This document shows, piece after piece, positions 36,789-45,661 of a stretch of 64,000 nt of DNA. This DNA is from Microvirga terricola (GTDB lineage: Bacteria; Pseudomonadota; Alphaproteobacteria; Rhizobiales; Beijerinckiaceae), in contig NZ_JAATJS010000001.1 in assembly GCF_011777495.1 (NCBI RefSeq), positions 496,001 through 560,000 of the forward strand. The letters are read 5' to 3'. Both the position numbers and the translations under genes were made by a program. The notes below the pieces were generated by a model, which saw only the letters and a list, made by a program, of their open reading frames with translations, ran no database searches and was not told the origin of the DNA. Position 1 is the stretch's first letter. Each line of letters starts with the position of its first letter.

Positions 36789-37127
36789 ATGAAAATCGTG
36801 ATGGCGGTCATCAAGCCGTTCAAGCTCGAGGAGGTGCGCGATGCGCTAACCGCCCTCGGCGTGCACGGCCTCACCGTGACCGAGGTGAAAGGGTACGGAC
36901 GGCAGAAGGGTCATACCGAGATCTATCGCGGCGCCGAATATGCCGTGAGCTTCCTGCCGAAGTTGAAAATCGAAGTGGCGGTGGCAAGCGAGTTGGTTCC
37001 GCAGGTGATCGACGCGATCACCTCCGCCGCCCGCACGGGCCAGATCGGCGACGGCAAGATCTTCGTCCTGTCGCTCGAAAAAGCGGTCCGCATCCGCACG
37101 GGCGAGACCGATGGCGATGCCCTCTGA
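36789..37127 (+). CDS. glnK: Nitrogen regulatory protein P-II (GlnK)
   Basis: This 112-residue PII protein senses 2-oxoglutarate, ATP/ADP and glutamine status. Tyr51, the uridylylation site, lies in the T loop GHTEIYRGAEYAVSF. The PII signature GYGRQKGHTE and the C-terminal GDGKIFVLSLEKAVRIRTGE are present. ATG 36789 follows aaagggggctc. Position before amtB identifies it as GlnK rather than GlnB. It lies 37 bases upstream of amtB behind a sigma-54 promoter, so it responds to nitrogen limitation and blocks the AmtB channel in ammonium excess. Confidence 0.96.
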   Translation: MKIVMAVIKPFKLEEVRDALTALGVHGLTVTEVKGYGRQKGHTEIYRGAEYAVSFLPKLKIEVAVASELVPQVIDAITSAARTGQIGDGKIFVLSLEKAVRIRTGETDGDAL

Positions 37128-37164
37128 TCAACCCTTTCCCTGTCTCTTCCGGAGTTTTCCTTCG

Positions 37165-38502
37165 ATGAACCTTCGTCACCGTGTCACGACCACCTTAAGA
37201 GGGTTGGCTTTAAGCCTCGTCGCCCTCTCCCCCGCTCTGGCGGAAGAAGCCGCTGCGCCAACCGTCAACAAGGGCGACACCACCTGGATGCTGGTGTCCA
37301 CCATCCTCGTCATTCTCATGACGATCCCGGGCCTCGCGCTGTTCTATGGCGGCCTCGTGCGCACCAAGAACATGCTGTCCCTGCTCACCCAGGTTCTGGC
37401 GATCTTCTCGCTCGTCGCGATCATCTGGGTCTTCTATGGCTACTCACTCGCCTTCACCGCCGGTCCCGGCGGCATCGGCGCCTTCATCGGCGGCTTCTCC
37501 AAGGCCTTCCTCGCCGGCGTAACGACCGAGACCACCTCCGACACCTTCACCAAGGGCGTGGCGATTCCGGAATTCGCGTTCCTGGCGTTCCAGCTCACCT
37601 TCGCGGCCATCACGCCTTCTCTGATCGTCGGCGCATTTGCCGAGCGCATCAAGTTCGGCGCGGTGCTGCTATTTACGGCATTGTGGGCCACGTTCGTGTA
37701 CTTCCCCATCGCGCACATGGTGTGGTTCTCGGAAGGCTATCTCTTCGGCCTCGGCGCGCTCGACTTCGCAGGCGGCACGGTGGTGCACATCAATTCCGGC
37801 GTCGCGGGCCTCATCGGCGCGCTGCTGATCGGCAAGCGCATCGGCTACGGCAAGGATCTTCTCGCTCCGCACGCGCTCACGCTCACCTTCGTCGGCGCCT
37901 GCTTGCTGTGGGTCGGCTGGTTCGGCTTCAACGCGGGCTCGAACCTCGAAGCCACCGGCACGGCGGCGCTCGCCGTCATCAACACTATCGTCGCTCCTGC
38001 GGCTGCAGGTCTGGCGTGGATGGGCGCCGAAGCCTTCGGCAAGGGCAAGGCCTCGCTCCTCGGTCTCGCCTCGGGCGTGGTCGCGGGCCTCGTCGCCATC
38101 ACTCCGGCGGCCGGCCTTGCGGGTCCGATGGGCTCCATCGTGCTCGGCCTCGTCGCAGGTGTCGTCTGCTACATCGCTGTGACGAGTGTGAAGAACGCGC
38201 TCGGCTATGACGACGCTCTCGATGTGTTCGGCATCCACGGCGTCGGCGGCATCGTCGGCGCCATCGGCACCGGTATCGTTGCGGCGCCGTCGCTCGGCGG
38301 CCTTGGCGCGGGTGAGTACTCCATCAGCGGCCAGGTGTGGACGCAAGTGATCGCCGTAGTGATCACCATCGCCTGGACCGGCATCGGCTCAGCCATCCTG
38401 TTCAAGATCGTCGACGCCGTCGTCGGCCTTCGTCCGAAGCAGGAAGCCGAGCGCGAAGGTCTCGACCTCGCCGACCACGGCGAGCGCGCCTATAATTACT
38501 GA
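37165..38502 (+). CDS. amtB: Ammonium transporter AmtB
   Basis: This 445-residue protein has a cleavable signal peptide (ending SPALAEEAAA) and eleven membrane helices. Signatures are TTWMLVSTILVILMTIPGLA, LFYGGLVRTKNMLS, the DFAGGTVVHINSGVAGLIGA motif with one pore His, and FGIHGVGGIVGAIGTG with the second. The cytoplasmic tail ends LADHGERAYNY, where GlnK docks. ATG 37165 is preceded by ccggag; an upstream ATG at 37111 is inside glnK. A terminator follows the gene. Confidence 0.96.
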   Translation: MNLRHRVTTTLRGLALSLVALSPALAEEAAAPTVNKGDTTWMLVSTILVILMTIPGLALFYGGLVRTKNMLSLLTQVLAIFSLVAIIWVFYGYSLAFTAGPGGIGAFIGGFSKAFLAGVTTETTSDTFTKGVAIPEFAFLAFQLTFAAITPSLIVGAFAERIKFGAVLLFTALWATFVYFPIAHMVWFSEGYLFGLGALDFAGGTVVHINSGVAGLIGALLIGKRIGYGKDLLAPHALTLTFVGACLLWVGWFGFNAGSNLEATGTAALAVINTIVAPAAAGLAWMGAEAFGKGKASLLGLASGVVAGLVAITPAAGLAGPMGSIVLGLVAGVVCYIAVTSVKNALGYDDALDVFGIHGVGGIVGAIGTGIVAAPSLGGLGAGEYSISGQVWTQVIAVVITIAWTGIGSAILFKIVDAVVGLRPKQEAEREGLDLADHGERAYNY

Positions 38503-38536
38503 CAAAAACGTAAGCCTTCCAGAGGGCTCGAAATGG

Positions 38537-38566
38537 AAAAGCCCCGGTCGCAAGGCCGGGGCTTTT
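38537..38566 (+). terminator. Rho-independent terminator of glnK-amtB
   Basis: An 11-bp stem (aaaagccccgg / ccggggctttt) is followed by T. It lies between the convergent amtB and SCO1 genes and may work in both directions. Confidence 0.9.
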
Positions 38567-38598
38567 TCGTTGTCGCTGTTGCTCCGTCGGTGAGCGGA

Positions 38599-39195
38599 TC
38601 AGCCGTTCTTGATGAGCTGCTTCAGCTTCGCGCGACGGATCTCTTCCGATTCCTGGAAATTCGACGCGCCGTAAAAGTCGCCCTTGCTGTCCATCAGAAA
38701 GATCGTCGCCGTATGGTCCATGGTGTAGCCGGAATCGGTCGGGACCTTGCGGTAGTAGACCTTGTAGGCTTTCGCCACCGCGGCGATCTCTTCGTCCGTT
38801 CCTGTCAGCCCGACGATGCGCGGGTCGAAGGAGGAGAGATAGGTCTTCATCAGATCCGACGTGTCCTGCGCGGGATCGACGGTGATGAAGACGACCCGCA
38901 TCTTGTCCGCGTCCTTGCCGAGGGATTCGAGATCCTGCGTCAGGTCGTAGAGCGTTGTCGGGCACACGTCCGGGCAATGGGTGTAGCCGAAGAAGATCGC
39001 GAAAGGCTTGCCCGTCAGATCTTCATTGGTGAAGGGCTTACCCTCTTGCGAGGTCAGTTTGAACGGGCCGCCGATCAGCGCCCGCGAGACGTTCTGCTTC
39101 GAGTCGGGCACCAGCAGCAGCACGGTGACGAGAAGCGTCAGCGCCGCCGCGAGAAACAGTCCGAGCGGCAACAAGAGAGAGCGTTTGAGAACCAT
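38599..39195 (-). CDS. SCO1/SenC family copper chaperone
   Basis: SCO proteins deliver copper to the CuA site of cytochrome oxidase. The 198-residue protein has an N-terminal membrane anchor (SLLLPLGLFLAAALTLLVTV) and a thioredoxin fold. The copper ligands Cys74 and Cys78 lie in GYTHCPDVCPTTL and His161 in YTMDHTATIFL. ATG 39195 follows ggagacaac. It is the last gene of a copper group with the YcnI-PCuAC protein, 55 bases upstream. Confidence 0.93.
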   Translation of the reverse strand: MVLKRSLLLPLGLFLAAALTLLVTVLLLVPDSKQNVSRALIGGPFKLTSQEGKPFTNEDLTGKPFAIFFGYTHCPDVCPTTLYDLTQDLESLGKDADKMRVVFITVDPAQDTSDLMKTYLSSFDPRIVGLTGTDEEIAAVAKAYKVYYRKVPTDSGYTMDHTATIFLMDSKGDFYGASNFQESEEIRRAKLKQLIKNG

Positions 39196-39250
39196 CGTTG
39201 TCTCCAAGTCGGATGCCCCGCGACAGCAGGGCATCCGGTGAGAGGAAAGC

Positions 39251-40198
39251 CTAGTGCTTATGCTCGGCGGCCCCGCCGCCCTGGCCGGACATGCCGCGCA
39301 CTGTGTACTCGACATTCACCGTTCCGGCTCTCTCGAACACGAGCGTGCCCTTGAAGGTCTGGCCCTCTTTGAGCGGCTCCTTCAGATCCATCAGCATGAG
39401 ATGGAAGCCGCCGGGCTTCAGTTCCACGCTTTCGCCCGGCTTGATCTCGAGTCCGCCCTCGACCTGCTTCATGCGCATGACGTTGTCCTGCATGGACATT
39501 TCATGCACCTCGACCTTGGAGCCGAGCGGGAACGAACCGCCGATCAGCCGGTCGGACTCTTTGCCGGTATTGGTGATGCGTAAGTATCCACCGCCAACCT
39601 TCGCGCCCGCAGGGGTCGCGCGCGACCAGGGCTGCTCGATGGTGAGGGAGCCTGCCTTGACGCTCGCCGGCGCGCCGGCAGCGGCGACGATCTTCACGCC
39701 CGGTGCGGGCGATTTGAGGCTGTGGGCGTCCTGTCCGGATGCGGGAATTTGCGTCCATTCCTCCTTCGCGGAAGCACATTCCTGCACGACCGGAATGTAG
39801 ACCGTCTCGCCCGGCTGGAAGGCGTCGGTCACGCGCGCCTGGAAGACGAATTCGTCGTAATGGCCATCATCCAGCGAGCCCGTCCAGGTGATGCCGGTGA
39901 TGCCTTCCGAGAGCGCGTCGCCATAGAGTTGATAGGTCTTGGCATAAGCGGCCTTCGTGGTCTCCAGCGTCCAGCCCGCCTTCGGCATCGGCTTGACGGC
40001 AATGATGCCGTCGGGGATCTGCACGCGCACCTTCAAGGTCGGCTGACCTTTGCAGCCATGGCCGATGCGCAGAACCGCCTTGTAGGTGGAATTGGGCGTG
40101 GTCTGCGCGGTCTCGAACGTGGCGTGGGCGAAAGCGGGCGATGCAAGACCGATGGAAGCGGCCGCGACAAGCGCGCCGCGGAAGAGCGACGATTTCAT
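39251..40198 (-). CDS. Periplasmic copper protein: YcnI (DUF1775) fused to PCuAC
   Basis: This 315-residue protein joins two copper domains. After a signal peptide (cut at AFA/HATFE) the mature protein starts with His, the copper-brace residue of YcnI/DUF1775 domains. That domain runs to about residue 170 (KVRVQIPDGIIAVKPMPKAG, TGSLDDGHYDEFVFQ-type GSLDDGHYDEFVFQ). From about 190 a PCuAC (DUF461) domain follows, with the ligands of EVHEMSMQDNVMRMKQV and GGFHLMLMDL. The end GGGAAEHKH could bind metal as well. Separate YcnI and PCuAC genes are often neighbours; here they are one chain, probably feeding SCO1 and CuA. Confidence 0.9.
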   Translation of the reverse strand: MKSSLFRGALVAAASIGLASPAFAHATFETAQTTPNSTYKAVLRIGHGCKGQPTLKVRVQIPDGIIAVKPMPKAGWTLETTKAAYAKTYQLYGDALSEGITGITWTGSLDDGHYDEFVFQARVTDAFQPGETVYIPVVQECASAKEEWTQIPASGQDAHSLKSPAPGVKIVAAAGAPASVKAGSLTIEQPWSRATPAGAKVGGGYLRITNTGKESDRLIGGSFPLGSKVEVHEMSMQDNVMRMKQVEGGLEIKPGESVELKPGGFHLMLMDLKEPLKEGQTFKGTLVFERAGTVNVEYTVRGMSGQGGGAAEHKH

Positions 40199-40241
40199 AA
40201 GAGTCAGTCCTGATAAGTTGGTTGATAGGGTCGAAGAACGA

Positions 40242-40607
40242 TCAACCGAGGCGCGGCGGTGCGCGCGAACCGACAGGCAGGACTTTTGATGCAACACGCA
40301 GGAGCGGCGTTTCAAAGGAAAAGCCGACGAGCGTCGCGACCGGCACAAGCCGGTCGAGGACGATGGCGGAGGGAACCGGCCCCGCAGCGGCGGACGAGAC
40401 GCCGCAGCCCAGGATGCAGCAGAGGCCATCATGGGCCTTGGCGGGCGAATGATCCGGCGCGGGTGTGGCGTCCCACGCGCAGAGAATACCCTGCGGCCCC
40501 GCAACCGAGCCGGCATGGACCGCACCGCTGAAGGATAGGAAAAGGGCCTGAAGCGCCAGGGCATAGGCGACGACCGCCGTAATCGCGGCCCGCTTCCACC
40601 CGGTCAT
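40242..40607 (-). CDS. DUF2946-like small exported protein of the copper group
   Basis: This 121-residue protein has an N-terminal hydrophobic segment (AAITAVVAYALALQALFLSF), then GILCAWDATPAP, a HDGLCCILGCG cysteine cluster, and the end RAPPRLG typical of DUF2946-type proteins, which often sit beside copper genes. I use ATG 40607 behind acagggc; ATG 40625 is possible. It starts the SCO1/YcnI-PCuAC group, 43 bases upstream. Copper binding is an inference from context and Cys residues. Confidence 0.65.
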   Translation of the reverse strand: MTGWKRAAITAVVAYALALQALFLSFSGAVHAGSVAGPQGILCAWDATPAPDHSPAKAHDGLCCILGCGVSSAAAGPVPSAIVLDRLVPVATLVGFSFETPLLRVASKVLPVGSRAPPRLG

Positions 40608-40683
40608 GAATGCCCTGTTTTCCATGCGTGGGACATGACGCCTTCGCCGCGCGTCGTCAACAGGCATGCCCGCAAGAGTACGG

Positions 40684-40700
40684 TTAAACGACCCTTAACC
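40684..40700. promoter_or_regulatory. CtrA-type box upstream of ftsK, with two GANTC sites downstream
   Basis: The sequence ttaaacgacccttaacc matches the CtrA consensus TTAA-N7-TTAAC exactly. It ends 57 bases before the ftsK ATG. Two GANTC sites for the cell-cycle methyltransferase CcrM lie between, at 40722-40726 and 40748-40752 (both gagtc). The box could also act on the divergent copper operon. CtrA and CcrM control division genes in alphaproteobacteria. Confidence 0.65.
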
Positions 40701-40757
40701 CGACTGTTCTAGGGTGACGCCGAGTCACACATTATTGAGATTGATCTGAGTCGGTTG

Positions 40758-43352
40758 ATGCGTACGGCCCGCCGTTCCTCCCATTCCACCTATGACGGCC
40801 TCGCCAGCGCCTTGCGGGCCTTCTTCGCCCGCCGGGCGCAGGAATTGATCGGCCTGTTCCTGATTGCGCTCTCCGGAGCCGTGGCGGTGGCGCTCGCCAC
40901 TTGGTCGGTGGACGATCCGAGCCTCAACAACGCCACCGACATGCCCGTCCGCAACACGCTAGGCTGGCCAGGCGCCATCGTCGCGGACGTGTTGATGCAG
41001 CTTTTGGGCCTCGGCGCCATCGCCGCCCTGTTGCCGCTCGCGCTCTGGGGCTGGCGCCTCATGAAATCGGGCGAGCTCGGCCGCACGCAGCTGCGGCTGG
41101 TGCTGTGGGTGCTCGGCGCAGGTGCGGCGACGGCTCTCGCGAGCGCGCTGCCCCCGACCGACCACTGGCCGCTTCCCTCCGGCCTCGGCGGGGTGGTGGG
41201 CGATGCGATTCTCGCCGGCGGAAAGGCCGTGACCGGCCTGTCGGGCAGCTCCAGCGGCTTTCTCGGCTTCGTCTTTGCCGGCATCGCCATCTTAAGCCTG
41301 ACTGCCGCCTGCAGCCTGAGCCCGTCGGAAGAAGACAGGCGGCGCCCCGAGCCCGAGGAATTCGACGCCCCCCGCCCCGCCAAGCGGAAGGCAAAGGCCT
41401 CCGATTGGGACGATACCGAGGATTCCGGTCACGACGAGCCTGGCTGGGGCATCGTGTCCCTGGGCGCGCTCGCCCACGGCCTGATGAGCCTGCGCGGCGC
41501 GGCCCGACGCTGGAGCGAGCGCCGCCGCCATGAGGACGAGGAAGACCTTCCGCCTCCGAGCCGACGCAGCCAAGCCGAACGCCGTGAGCCGGTTCTCGAT
41601 GGCGCGCCCCCGCCGCGGGCGCGGACCGCGCCTGCAGCAGCCCCGATGCACGACGAGGACGAGGAGCCCTGGGACGCGGAGGAGGATTATGCTCTCGCGC
41701 CGCAGACCCCTTCCCGCGTCAACGCGCGCCCCGAGCCGCCCGTGCCAAGCCGCGTCGGCCCGGCCCCGGCCGCGCCGAAACCCGGCCGCCGCATGGCGCG
41801 CGAGGCGCAGCCTTCGCTTCTGGACGACGGCGGCGACTACACGCTGCCGGCGCTCACCCTGCTCGCCGAGCCGAAGAAGCCCGCCGGTCCGATCGTCTCC
41901 GCCGATGCTTTGGAGCAGAACGCCACGCTTCTCGAAGGCACGCTCGAAGACTTTGGCGTGAAGGGCGAGATCATCAACGTGCGTCCCGGCCCCGTCGTGA
42001 CGCTCTATGAACTTGAACCCGCGCCAGGCACCAAATCCTCGCGCGTGATTTCGCTCGCCGACGACATCGCGCGCTCCATGAGCGCGATCTCCGCCCGCGT
42101 CGCAGTGGTGCAGGGCCGCAACGCCATCGGCATCGAATTGCCGAACCACAAGCGCGAAACCGTTTTCCTGCGCGAGTTGCTCGCGAGCCAGGATTTCGAA
42201 TCGACCAAGCAGAAGCTGGCGCTGTGCCTCGGCAAGACTATCGGCGGCGAGCCGGTGATCGCGGATCTCGCGCGCATGCCGCACCTGCTCGTCGCGGGTA
42301 CCACCGGCTCCGGTAAGTCGGTCGCCATCAACACCATGATCCTGTCGCTGGTGTACCGGCTCAAGCCGAAAGAATGCCGCTTGATCATGGTCGATCCCAA
42401 AATGCTCGAACTGTCCGTCTATGACGGCATTCCGCATCTTCTGACGCCCGTCGTCACCGATCCGAAAAAGGCCGTCGTCGCGCTCAAATGGGCGGTGCGC
42501 GAGATGGAGGATCGCTACAAGAAGATGTCGAAGCTCGGTGTGCGCAACATCGATGGCTTTAACTCGCGCGTCTCGGAAGCCAAGGCACGCGGTGAGGTGA
42601 TTACGCGCACCGTGCAGACCGGCTTCGAGAAGGAGACGGGACAGGCGATCTACGAGGACGAGATCATGGATCTCGATCCCCTGCCCTACATCGTCGTCAT
42701 CGTCGACGAGATGGCCGACCTGATGATGGTCGCAGGCAAGGACATCGAAGGCGCGATCCAGCGCCTCGCACAGATGGCCCGTGCCGCAGGCATCCACGTG
42801 ATCCTGGCAACGCAACGCCCGTCGGTCGACGTCATCACCGGCACGATCAAGGCGAATTTCCCGACGCGCATTTCCTTCCAGGTCACGTCAAAAATCGACT
42901 CGCGCACGATTCTCGGCGAGATGGGCGCGGAACAACTGCTCGGCCAGGGCGACATGCTCTACATGGCGGGCGGTGGGCGCATCACCCGCGTGCACGGCCC
43001 CTTCTGCTCCGACGAGGAAGTCGAGAAGGTCGTGGCCCACCTCAAGCGCCAGGGACGGCCACAGTATCTCGAAGCCGTCACGGCGGACGAGGACGAGGGT
43101 GGCGGCGATACGCCGGTCTTCGACCAGGGCGAGTTCGGCTCCGGCTCGGGCGATCTCTACGATCAGGCGGTCGCCGTGGTGCTGCGGGACAAGAAGGCCT
43201 CGACCTCCTACATCCAGCGCCGCCTGCAGATCGGCTACAACCGCGCGGCCTCCCTCATGGAGCGCATGGAGAAGGAAGGCATCGTCGGCGCCGCAAACCA
43301 TGCGGGCAAACGCGAGATCCTCCTTGAAACCGCCGGCATGGATGACGAATAG
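40758..43352 (+). CDS. ftsK: DNA translocase FtsK
   Basis: FtsK anchors at the septum and pumps chromosomal DNA during division and dimer resolution. The 864-residue protein has four N-terminal membrane helices (about 20-190), an acidic/Pro-rich linker (about 190-370) and a motor with Walker [15 protein letters not shown] (near residue 515), Walker [14 protein letters not shown] and [20 protein letters not shown]. The C-terminal gamma winged helix ([20 protein letters not shown]) reads KOPS-type polar sequences. ATG 40758 is chosen; a TTG lies one codon before it. A CtrA box and GANTC sites precede it. Confidence 0.96.
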   Translation: MRTARRSSHSTYDGLASALRAFFARRAQELIGLFLIALSGAVAVALATWSVDDPSLNNATDMPVRNTLGWPGAIVADVLMQLLGLGAIAALLPLALWGWRLMKSGELGRTQLRLVLWVLGAGAATALASALPPTDHWPLPSGLGGVVGDAILAGGKAVTGLSGSSSGFLGFVFAGIAILSLTAACSLSPSEEDRRRPEPEEFDAPRPAKRKAKASDWDDTEDSGHDEPGWGIVSLGALAHGLMSLRGAARRWSERRRHEDEEDLPPPSRRSQAERREPVLDGAPPPRARTAPAAAPMHDEDEEPWDAEEDYALAPQTPSRVNARPEPPVPSRVGPAPAAPKPGRRMAREAQPSLLDDGGDYTLPALTLLAEPKKPAGPIVSADALEQNATLLEGTLEDFGVKGEIINVRPGPVVTLYELEPAPGTKSSRVISLADDIARSMSAISARVAVVQGRNAIGIELPNHKRETVFLRELLASQDFESTKQKLALCLGKTIGGEPVIADLARMPHLLVAGTTGSGKSVAINTMILSLVYRLKPKECRLIMVDPKMLELSVYDGIPHLLTPVVTDPKKAVVALKWAVREMEDRYKKMSKLGVRNIDGFNSRVSEAKARGEVITRTVQTGFEKETGQAIYEDEIMDLDPLPYIVVIVDEMADLMMVAGKDIEGAIQRLAQMARAAGIHVILATQRPSVDVITGTIKANFPTRISFQVTSKIDSRTILGEMGAEQLLGQGDMLYMAGGGRITRVHGPFCSDEEVEKVVAHLKRQGRPQYLEAVTADEDEGGGDTPVFDQGEFGSGSGDLYDQAVAVVLRDKKASTSYIQRRLQIGYNRAASLMERMEKEGIVGAANHAGKREILLETAGMDDE

Positions 43353-43467
43353 GGATAAGCTTGGGAACCGAATCCCGTCGGGTGCGTCAACGAACAGCCA
43401 AGCCATTGAATAGCCATAGGTTAAAGCTAGCGCACCGGCCGTGCTGACAGTTCAGGAGTTCTTTCGG

Positions 43468-44439
43468 ATGCGGTTTTCGAGCCTCGCTCGCCTTGTGACG
43501 GTCCTCGCCGGTATCGGCGCGGGCGCGTTTCCGGCTGCGGCTCAGGTCCTTCCGATGGACATGTTTCTGCCGCCGCAGCGGCCAGCCAGCACCCCGGCCA
43601 GCATTTCCTCGGCGGCGGAGGGTTTCACCCTGTCCTCCGCGCCGCCACCTGCCCACGCGTTCCGGCCGAACGCGCCAAAATCCCAGGTGAGCGAACCCCA
43701 AGCGAGCGCGGCTCCCGAGCCCGCCAAGCCTGAGCCGACCTTCGCGGCGCGTGCGCCGCTGCCGCCGGTGCGGCCCGTCACCCCGGTCGCGCAGGCTGAA
43801 TACAAGGCGGACGATGCCGTCGTCATCGCGGCAAAGCCGATCATCGGCGCGATGCCGGGACAGACTGCCGCCACGCGCATCGAGCCGCTTTCCAACAACG
43901 AGATCGTCGCCCGAGCGAACGCCTATTTCACCAACATGCGCACTCTCGTCGCCGATTTCACGCAAGTGGGCGGCGACGGGCGCAAGCTCGGCGGAACGCT
44001 CTACCTGCAGCGCCCCGGCAAGTTGCGCTTCGAATACGATCCCCCCGCGACCCTCGAAGTGATCGCCGACGGCACCTCGATCTCCGTGCGTGACAAGAAG
44101 CTGCTGACGCAGGACATGTATTTCATCCAGCAGACGCCGCTGAAATTCCTGCTGCGTGATAACGTCAATCTCGGACAGGACATCCCGATCACCGGCATTA
44201 CCACCGAGGCCGGCGCGGTGCGCGTCAGCCTCGAGGATCGTTCGACGCTCGGCGGCACATCGCGCATCGTGCTCTATTTCGACCCCGAGGTGAAAAGCCT
44301 CACCCAATGGCGGATTGTCGATCCGCAAGGCTTCCAGACCGTGGTGGTGCTCAACAAGATCGACCGCAGCCGGAGCATCGACCAGAGCCTGTTCCGCATC
44401 CCCAATGCGCCGACCGGGGCGGGGTCAGTCGGTAGGTGA
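43468..44439 (+). CDS. Outer-membrane lipoprotein carrier protein (LolA-like) with N-terminal linker
   Basis: LolA carries lipoproteins through the periplasm. The 323-residue protein has a signal peptide (MRFSSLARLVTVLAGIGAGA, cut near AAAQ), a long Pro/Ala linker (30-140) not found in enterobacterial LolA, and the LolA beta-barrel (ANAYFTNMRTLVADFTQVGG, RPGKLRFEYDPP, LFRIPNAPT). Its position downstream of ftsK is typical of both alpha- and gammaproteobacteria. ATG 43468 follows caggag; a GTG at 43441 is possible. The linker may keep it near the membrane or wall. Confidence 0.88.
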   Translation: MRFSSLARLVTVLAGIGAGAFPAAAQVLPMDMFLPPQRPASTPASISSAAEGFTLSSAPPPAHAFRPNAPKSQVSEPQASAAPEPAKPEPTFAARAPLPPVRPVTPVAQAEYKADDAVVIAAKPIIGAMPGQTAATRIEPLSNNEIVARANAYFTNMRTLVADFTQVGGDGRKLGGTLYLQRPGKLRFEYDPPATLEVIADGTSISVRDKKLLTQDMYFIQQTPLKFLLRDNVNLGQDIPITGITTEAGAVRVSLEDRSTLGGTSRIVLYFDPEVKSLTQWRIVDPQGFQTVVVLNKIDRSRSIDQSLFRIPNAPTGAGSVGR

Positions 44440-44563
44440 CTGTCAGCTTCCCCTGAATGAGGCTTTTGCGCGCGCCCTCGACTTTGGGCGAGCCACCATG
44501 TCCCTTTCCTCGCGGACAAATCTGTCGTAGCCCCAAAGGGTTCTGCCAAAGGGGTCTGTTCGC

Positions 44564-45379
44564 GTGAAACTGTCCGTCTCCACCTGGAACATCAATTCCG
44601 TCCGCCTGCGCATCGACCAGGTCCGCCGCTTCCTGCAGGATGAGCGGCCCGACATCCTGTGCCTTCAGGAGACCAAGTGCCCGGACGACAAGTTTCCGCT
44701 CAAAGACCTGCAAGCTTCAGGCTATCCCTTCGTCGTCCACATGGGCCAGAAGGGCTACAACGGGGTTGCGATCCTCTCGCGCTATCCGTTCTCGCAGACG
44801 AGCGTGATGGAGATGTGCGGCCGACAGGATGCGCGCCACATCACGGTGACGCTCTCACCCCAGGCGAAAGCAGCCTCGGGCCTCGTGATCCATAATTTTT
44901 ACGTGCCCGCCGGCGGCGACATCCCCGACCCCGACCTCAACGAAAAATTCCGCCACAAGCTGCAATTCATGGACGAGCTGCGCGGCTGGGGCGGACGCTC
45001 CAAGCCCACCGCCTCGCCCGCGATCCTCGTCGGCGACCTCAACGTCGCGCCACTGGAACACGATGTCTGGAGCCACAAGCAGCTGTTGGACGTGGTCAGC
45101 CACACCCCCATCGAGACCGCCGCCCTGGAAGAACTGCGCCAGGAAGGCGGCTGGACCGACGCCATGCGGCATATCCGGCCCGAGCCCGAAAAGATCTATT
45201 CCTGGTGGAGCTACCGCTCGCCCGATTGGGCCGCCGCCAACAAAGGCCGCCGCCTCGACCACATCTGGCTGTCCCAGAGCCTCGCGGGCGCCATCCGCTC
45301 CGTCGAAGTCACCAAAGAGACCCGAGGCTGGGACCGCCCGTCCGACCACGCGCCAGTGACGGCGATGCTGGAGCTTTGA
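44564..45379 (+). CDS. xth: Exodeoxyribonuclease III
   Basis: This 271-residue enzyme is an AP endonuclease and 3'-exonuclease of base excision repair. Motifs are STWNINSVRLRIDQ, ILCLQETKCPD (Glu for metal), NFYVPAGGDIPDPDL, VGDLNVAP (Asp/Asn) and RPSDHAPVTAML (catalytic Asp-His). The start is a GTG at 44564 behind aaaggggtctg. It follows lolA after 124 bases, with no hairpin terminator seen. Confidence 0.95.
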   Translation: MKLSVSTWNINSVRLRIDQVRRFLQDERPDILCLQETKCPDDKFPLKDLQASGYPFVVHMGQKGYNGVAILSRYPFSQTSVMEMCGRQDARHITVTLSPQAKAASGLVIHNFYVPAGGDIPDPDLNEKFRHKLQFMDELRGWGGRSKPTASPAILVGDLNVAPLEHDVWSHKQLLDVVSHTPIETAALEELRQEGGWTDAMRHIRPEPEKIYSWWSYRSPDWAAANKGRRLDHIWLSQSLAGAIRSVEVTKETRGWDRPSDHAPVTAMLEL

Positions 45380-45661
45380 GAGGTCCACACCCTTACGCCG
45401 GACTTTATGGCGGATCCGTAGGCAGAGTTACTTTCAATCTTAGAAAATTATCCTAATTTGCCATATAATATCTTCTATTTATAAGTAATAAAGTTCCATC
45501 ATATAATAATCACGCGCTCATAGTGCGAATGATTACTTTCGACGACAGCCATATTAACCATCCTGTAAACAAAGAAGCCTAGCTTTTTTGTGCCTGAGAG
45601 TGTTCGCATCACGGGGGTGCGCGCTTCCCGCGGCGCTGCGGGCGGGCCCTAGCAAAACAGC
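45380..45661. other. AT-rich intergenic region upstream of the chemoreceptor gene
   Basis: About 45420-45575 is clearly richer in A+T than the rest of the window and probably holds the chemoreceptor promoter. A near-match to a CtrA box (ttaaccatcctgtaaac, TTAA-N7-GTAA) lies at 45554-45570. The last 60 bases are GC-rich (cccgcggcgctgcgggcggg). No gene or structured RNA was recognised. Confidence 0.5.
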
